In this document: piece by piece, positions 61,624 to 64,000 of the stretch
Layout of the letters: each line of letters begins with the position of its first letter
Position numbering within the stretch: position 1 is the first letter of the stretch
Assembly (NCBI GenBank): GCA_044506885.1
Contig: JBIQKC010000006.1
Coordinates: 1-64,000, forward strand
Length of the DNA stretch: 64,000 bases
DNA from: Croceibacterium_A sp044506885
GTDB lineage: Bacteria > Pseudomonadota > Alphaproteobacteria > Sphingomonadales > Sphingomonadaceae
Direction of reading: 5' to 3'
Program-made: the position numbers and the translations under genes
The notes under the pieces: generated by a model
The model's database searches: none
Seen by the model: the letters and a program-made list of their open reading frames with translations, nothing else
What the model was told of the DNA's origin: nothing

Positions 61624-62427
61624 CTACGCAAACCAATAACACGTCCCGCGCATCTCCAGGCTCACGCGCGCCGGCGCATCGGGGCCGGCCAGCGGATTGT
61701 CGAACGCGCCGTGCGGCATCAGTTGCGCGCGGTCGGGATCGCTTTCGCTGGTCTTGAACACGATCGCCTCGTCGGGGGTCATGTCGGAATAATAATACCA
61801 GCGGTGGTCGGGGTTCTCCGCCAGCAGGTAGTTGCCGAAGCTCCATTCGGGCGCGCCGTCCGGCGGATCGAAGATCGCGCGGCAATCGATTAGATCCTCC
61901 GGCGCGACGCTGGGCCAGGCGCACAGCGCCAGCGGTACGTCCTGCGGCGCGCCGGTCAGCGCGCGCCAGACGTTGTACTGAGCGCTGCGGATGACGGTTT
62001 CCCCCTCGGGCGCGCCCTTGGCCCGCATGTCCGCCGCGTCCTCGCGCGCAATGTCGACATGGACGAACCGCGCCGGGTGCGAATTGTCGTGCGCTTCGTT
62101 TTCGCCCAGCTTCTCCGAAAAGCGCAGGATGCCCATTGGCGTCATCGCCACGTGATCGCAGCCGGTAATCCGTTGCAGCAACTCGGCGATTTCGCCGCGA
62201 TGCGCCTCCGCCACCGCCTTGAGATCGGTCAGGTCTTCGACCGCGCTGGCGTGCTCCACCAGCGTGAAGCCCTCGCGGTCGAGCGCGCAACCGAGCCCGC
62301 GCGCGTCGCGGATGGTCACTTCGGCGGGCGCCAGCGGCACGAAGTCCTTCTCGTGCGCGTTGGCGTAGAAATAGGGCGTGCGTCCGGTGCGCCGCGAATA
62401 GCCGATGCTGGCGCGCACCTCGTTCAC
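61624..62427 (-). CDS. CmcJ/NvfI-family (GA4 desaturase-like) oxidoreductase
   Basis: 267 residues resembling the CmcJ/NvfI and fungal methyltransferase-cluster desaturase family, with RFVHVDIA (an HxD motif), SFGNYLLAENPDHRWYYYSDM and a late RVSLEMRG. Relatives modify secondary metabolites, some as Fe(II)/2-oxoglutarate-type enzymes, but the chemistry of bacterial members is mostly untested. GTG 62427 overlaps the stop of the aldo/keto reductase gene upstream (GTGA), so the two are coupled. Confidence 0.75.
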   Translation of the reverse strand: MNEVRASIGYSRRTGRTPYFYANAHEKDFVPLAPAEVTIRDARGLGCALDREGFTLVEHASAVEDLTDLKAVAEAHRGEIAELLQRITGCDHVAMTPMGILRFSEKLGENEAHDNSHPARFVHVDIAREDAADMRAKGAPEGETVIRSAQYNVWRALTGAPQDVPLALCAWPSVAPEDLIDCRAIFDPPDGAPEWSFGNYLLAENPDHRWYYYSDMTPDEAIVFKTSESDPDRAQLMPHGAFDNPLAGPDAPARVSLEMRGTCYWFA

Positions 62428-63434
62428 GCCGGTTCGAACTCCTCGGTGTCGATCGTCGGTCGGATCGCGTCGTGATAGCGGTGCCCGGCGACGGTGCGCT
62501 GGTTGATCAGCGCATCCGCCCTATCGAGCACATCCTGCGGCACGTCCAGCGAGGCCGCGCGATGGTTGTCTTCCAGGTGCGCGATGCTGGTCGTGCCGGG
62601 GATGACGTGGACATGGTCTCCGCGCGACAGCACCCAGGCGAGCGCGAGCTGCGCCGGCGTCATTCCCGCATCCCGCGCCAGCGCGGCGAAGCGTTCGATC
62701 AGCGCCAGGTTGTGCGGCCAGTTCTGGGCATTGAAACGCGGCATCTTGGTCCGGAGGTCCGCCTCATCCAGCGCCGAAGGATCGGTCAGCTCGCCTCCCA
62801 GCGCGCCGCGTCCGACCGGGGAGAAGGCGACCAGCGCGATGCCCAGCTCGCGGCATGTCTCCAGCACGCCCAGTTCGACGTTGCGCGTCCACAGCGAATA
62901 TTCGGTCTGCACGGCCGCCACCGGATGCACGCCATGCGCCTCGCGGATATGCGCCGAGCTCCATTCCGATACGCCATAGGCGCCGATCTTGCCCGCCTCG
63001 ATCGCCCGCGCCAGCGCACCGACCGATTCGGCGATCGGCGTCTTCGGGTCGAACCGGTGCATGTAGTAGAGGTCGATTCGGTCCGTCCGGAGCAGCCGCA
63101 GGCTCTCGTCGATGTCGCCGGCGATCTTCTCCGCCGAGCAATCCACGCCGCGCTTCGGCCCGTCGACCACGATCCCGCACTTCGAGGCGAGGAAGAATTC
63201 GTTCCGCCGCCCCTTCAGCGTCTCGCCGATCAGCGCCTCGTTCTTGCCCCCGCCATAGATCCGCGCAGTATCGAGGTGATTGCAGCCGATGTCGAGCGCG
63301 CGGTCGAGCAGCCGCGCGCCTTCCTCGGGCGAAGGCGGGGAGCCATAGGCCCACGACAGGTTCATGCAGCCGAGCCCCACGGGGTGGAGCGCGGTTCCGG
63401 CGATGGTGCGGGTTGTCTCGGTCATGCCCGCCAT
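62424..63434 (-). CDS. Aldo/keto reductase
   Basis: 336 residues forming an AKR (alpha/beta)8 barrel. The catalytic tetrad is seen as Asp in HLDTARIYGGG, Tyr in the same stretch, Lys in ASKCG and His in YMHRFDP. NADPH-binding residues lie in PGTTSIAHLEDN. Broad substrate range in the family. ATG 63434 or the in-frame ATG at 63425 may be the start; neither has a strong ribosome site. Coupled to the CmcJ-like gene, which suggests the two act on one compound. Confidence 0.88.
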   Translation of the reverse strand: MAGMTETTRTIAGTALHPVGLGCMNLSWAYGSPPSPEEGARLLDRALDIGCNHLDTARIYGGGKNEALIGETLKGRRNEFFLASKCGIVVDGPKRGVDCSAEKIAGDIDESLRLLRTDRIDLYYMHRFDPKTPIAESVGALARAIEAGKIGAYGVSEWSSAHIREAHGVHPVAAVQTEYSLWTRNVELGVLETCRELGIALVAFSPVGRGALGGELTDPSALDEADLRTKMPRFNAQNWPHNLALIERFAALARDAGMTPAQLALAWVLSRGDHVHVIPGTTSIAHLEDNHRAASLDVPQDVLDRADALINQRTVAGHRYHDAIRPTIDTEEFEPA

Positions 63435-63479
63435 GTGCAGAGACAGGCGGCAAGTCGCAACCCCCTTGGAGCCCTGCCC

Positions 63480-63848
63480 CTACAATCCGGCGAGGGTGTT
63501 CTTCGCCCAGGTGTAGAATTCGTCCTGCTTGCGGCCCATTTCGTCGGTCGCACGGCGGTATCCGGCTGAATCCTCGTCGATATTGGCGCTGCGCCATTTG
63601 GCCTGGTGCTGCGCCAGCGCCTGCCGCATTTCGAAGAACCGGCTTTCGAAATCGCGGGCGAGTTCGGGCCGCGCCTTGAGCCGTTCGTCGGCCTTGATCG
63701 CGCCCATCATCTCGGCGACGAGCGTAGCGAACCGCGTTCGCAGCCGCACGATGTCGCGCACCGCCCTGTCGCCCGCGGTCTTGACCGCTTCCTGCATCAG
63801 CCGGTGCGTTTCCTGGGCCTCGCCCAGGATCCGGTCCAGTTCAGCCAT
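63480..63848 (-). CDS. Small helical protein, unknown
   Basis: 122 residues from MAELDRILGEAQETH. Nearly all is predicted helix with heptad-like spacing (RTRFATLVAEMMGAIKADE, FESRFFEMRQALAQHQAKW). No signal or membrane segment. I recognise no family. ATG 63848 follows AGGGGAG. Codon use is like that of the neighbours. Confidence 0.65.
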   Translation of the reverse strand: MAELDRILGEAQETHRLMQEAVKTAGDRAVRDIVRLRTRFATLVAEMMGAIKADERLKARPELARDFESRFFEMRQALAQHQAKWRSANIDEDSAGYRRATDEMGRKQDEFYTWAKNTLAGL

Positions 63849-63919
63849 GTCTCTCCCCTTATGGCCTTGTTGTTTGCACTCCCTACCTTTCCAACTTCTC
63901 AAGATGGGTTAACGCGCGA

Positions 63920-64000
63920 TTACGACCACCCGTCCTGCGCCTCGAGGCTCGCCGCCAGTTCGCCGATCACGCGATAGCAGTCGAGCACTTGCGCCACCGA
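63920..64000 (-). CDS. Partial 3' end of an unknown gene
   Basis: On the minus strand 26 codons run from the window edge to TAA at 63920, with GC-rich third positions as in the neighbours. The tail reads VIGELAASLEAQDGWS. Too short to identify. It would be the gene upstream of the helical-protein gene on the same strand. Confidence 0.45.
   Translation of the reverse strand, partial: SVAQVLDCYRVIGELAASLEAQDGWS

Overview
The window looks like a chromosomal segment of a high-GC alphaproteobacterium of the order Sphingomonadales, probably close to Novosphingobium or Sphingobium. This is inferred from the protein families and gene order, not from a marker gene. Pointers are spinster-like MFS carriers beside aromatic catabolic enzymes, the secB/timA/mltA/smr block, ubiE-ubiB followed by coaBC-dut, a bacterial CDC48 ATPase, a telA/xpaC-like/PHA-granule operon, and several families of short GC-rich dispersed repeats. 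I found no rRNA, tRNA, CRISPR array, prophage or complete insertion sequence.

Region 1 (about 0.1-10 kb, all plus strand) is a catabolic cluster. It holds an MFS carrier, an aldehyde dehydrogenase, a vanillyl-alcohol-oxidase-type flavoprotein, a LigW-like metal-dependent decarboxylase, a QorB-like quinone reductase, a second MFS carrier and a benzoylformate-decarboxylase-like ThDP enzyme. Together they read as a pathway for uptake, side-chain oxidation and decarboxylation of a lignin-type phenolic. Region 2 (10-14.6 kb) holds two small membrane proteins, a lipoprotein Cu/Zn superoxide dismutase, a DUF3237 protein divergent from a GMC oxidoreductase, and a DUF1097 membrane protein.

Region 3 (14.7-34.4 kb) is mostly housekeeping: an EamA carrier, ubiE, ubiB, coaBC, dut, a DUF4136 lipoprotein, trpS, murJ, secB, timA, mltA, smr, ahpF, ahpC, a membrane protein, aroC, ruvA and ruvB. 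Dispersed repeats have altered several of these genes. One copy supplies the Shine-Dalgarno of ubiB, one is read in frame inside smr, and a GIY-YIG nuclease gene with three covarying palindromes sits between ruvA and ruvB. An eight-copy short repeat array lies between aroC and ruvA.

Region 4 (34.6-46.5 kb) holds a Ser/Thr-rich PEP-CTERM protein, aconitase, a tiny membrane protein, an L,D-transpeptidase, a CDC48-type AAA+ ATPase, a likely small RNA or attenuated leader, scoAB behind three palindromic operator-like sites, a glutathione transferase and a third MFS carrier. Region 5 (46.5-57.3 kb) holds a secreted Tiki/ChaN-like protein, metK-lnt, a DUF4167 gene and prmC, the telA operon, a DUF2721 protein, a mannose-1-phosphate guanylyltransferase and a TonB. 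Region 6 (57.5-64 kb) holds a PA14-containing GH3 beta-xylosidase/glucosidase behind a xyl-box-like operator, followed by a minus-strand run of DUF924, a small exported protein, a zinc-finger protein, a CmcJ-like oxidoreductase overlapping an aldo/keto reductase, a helical protein and the 3' end of one more gene.
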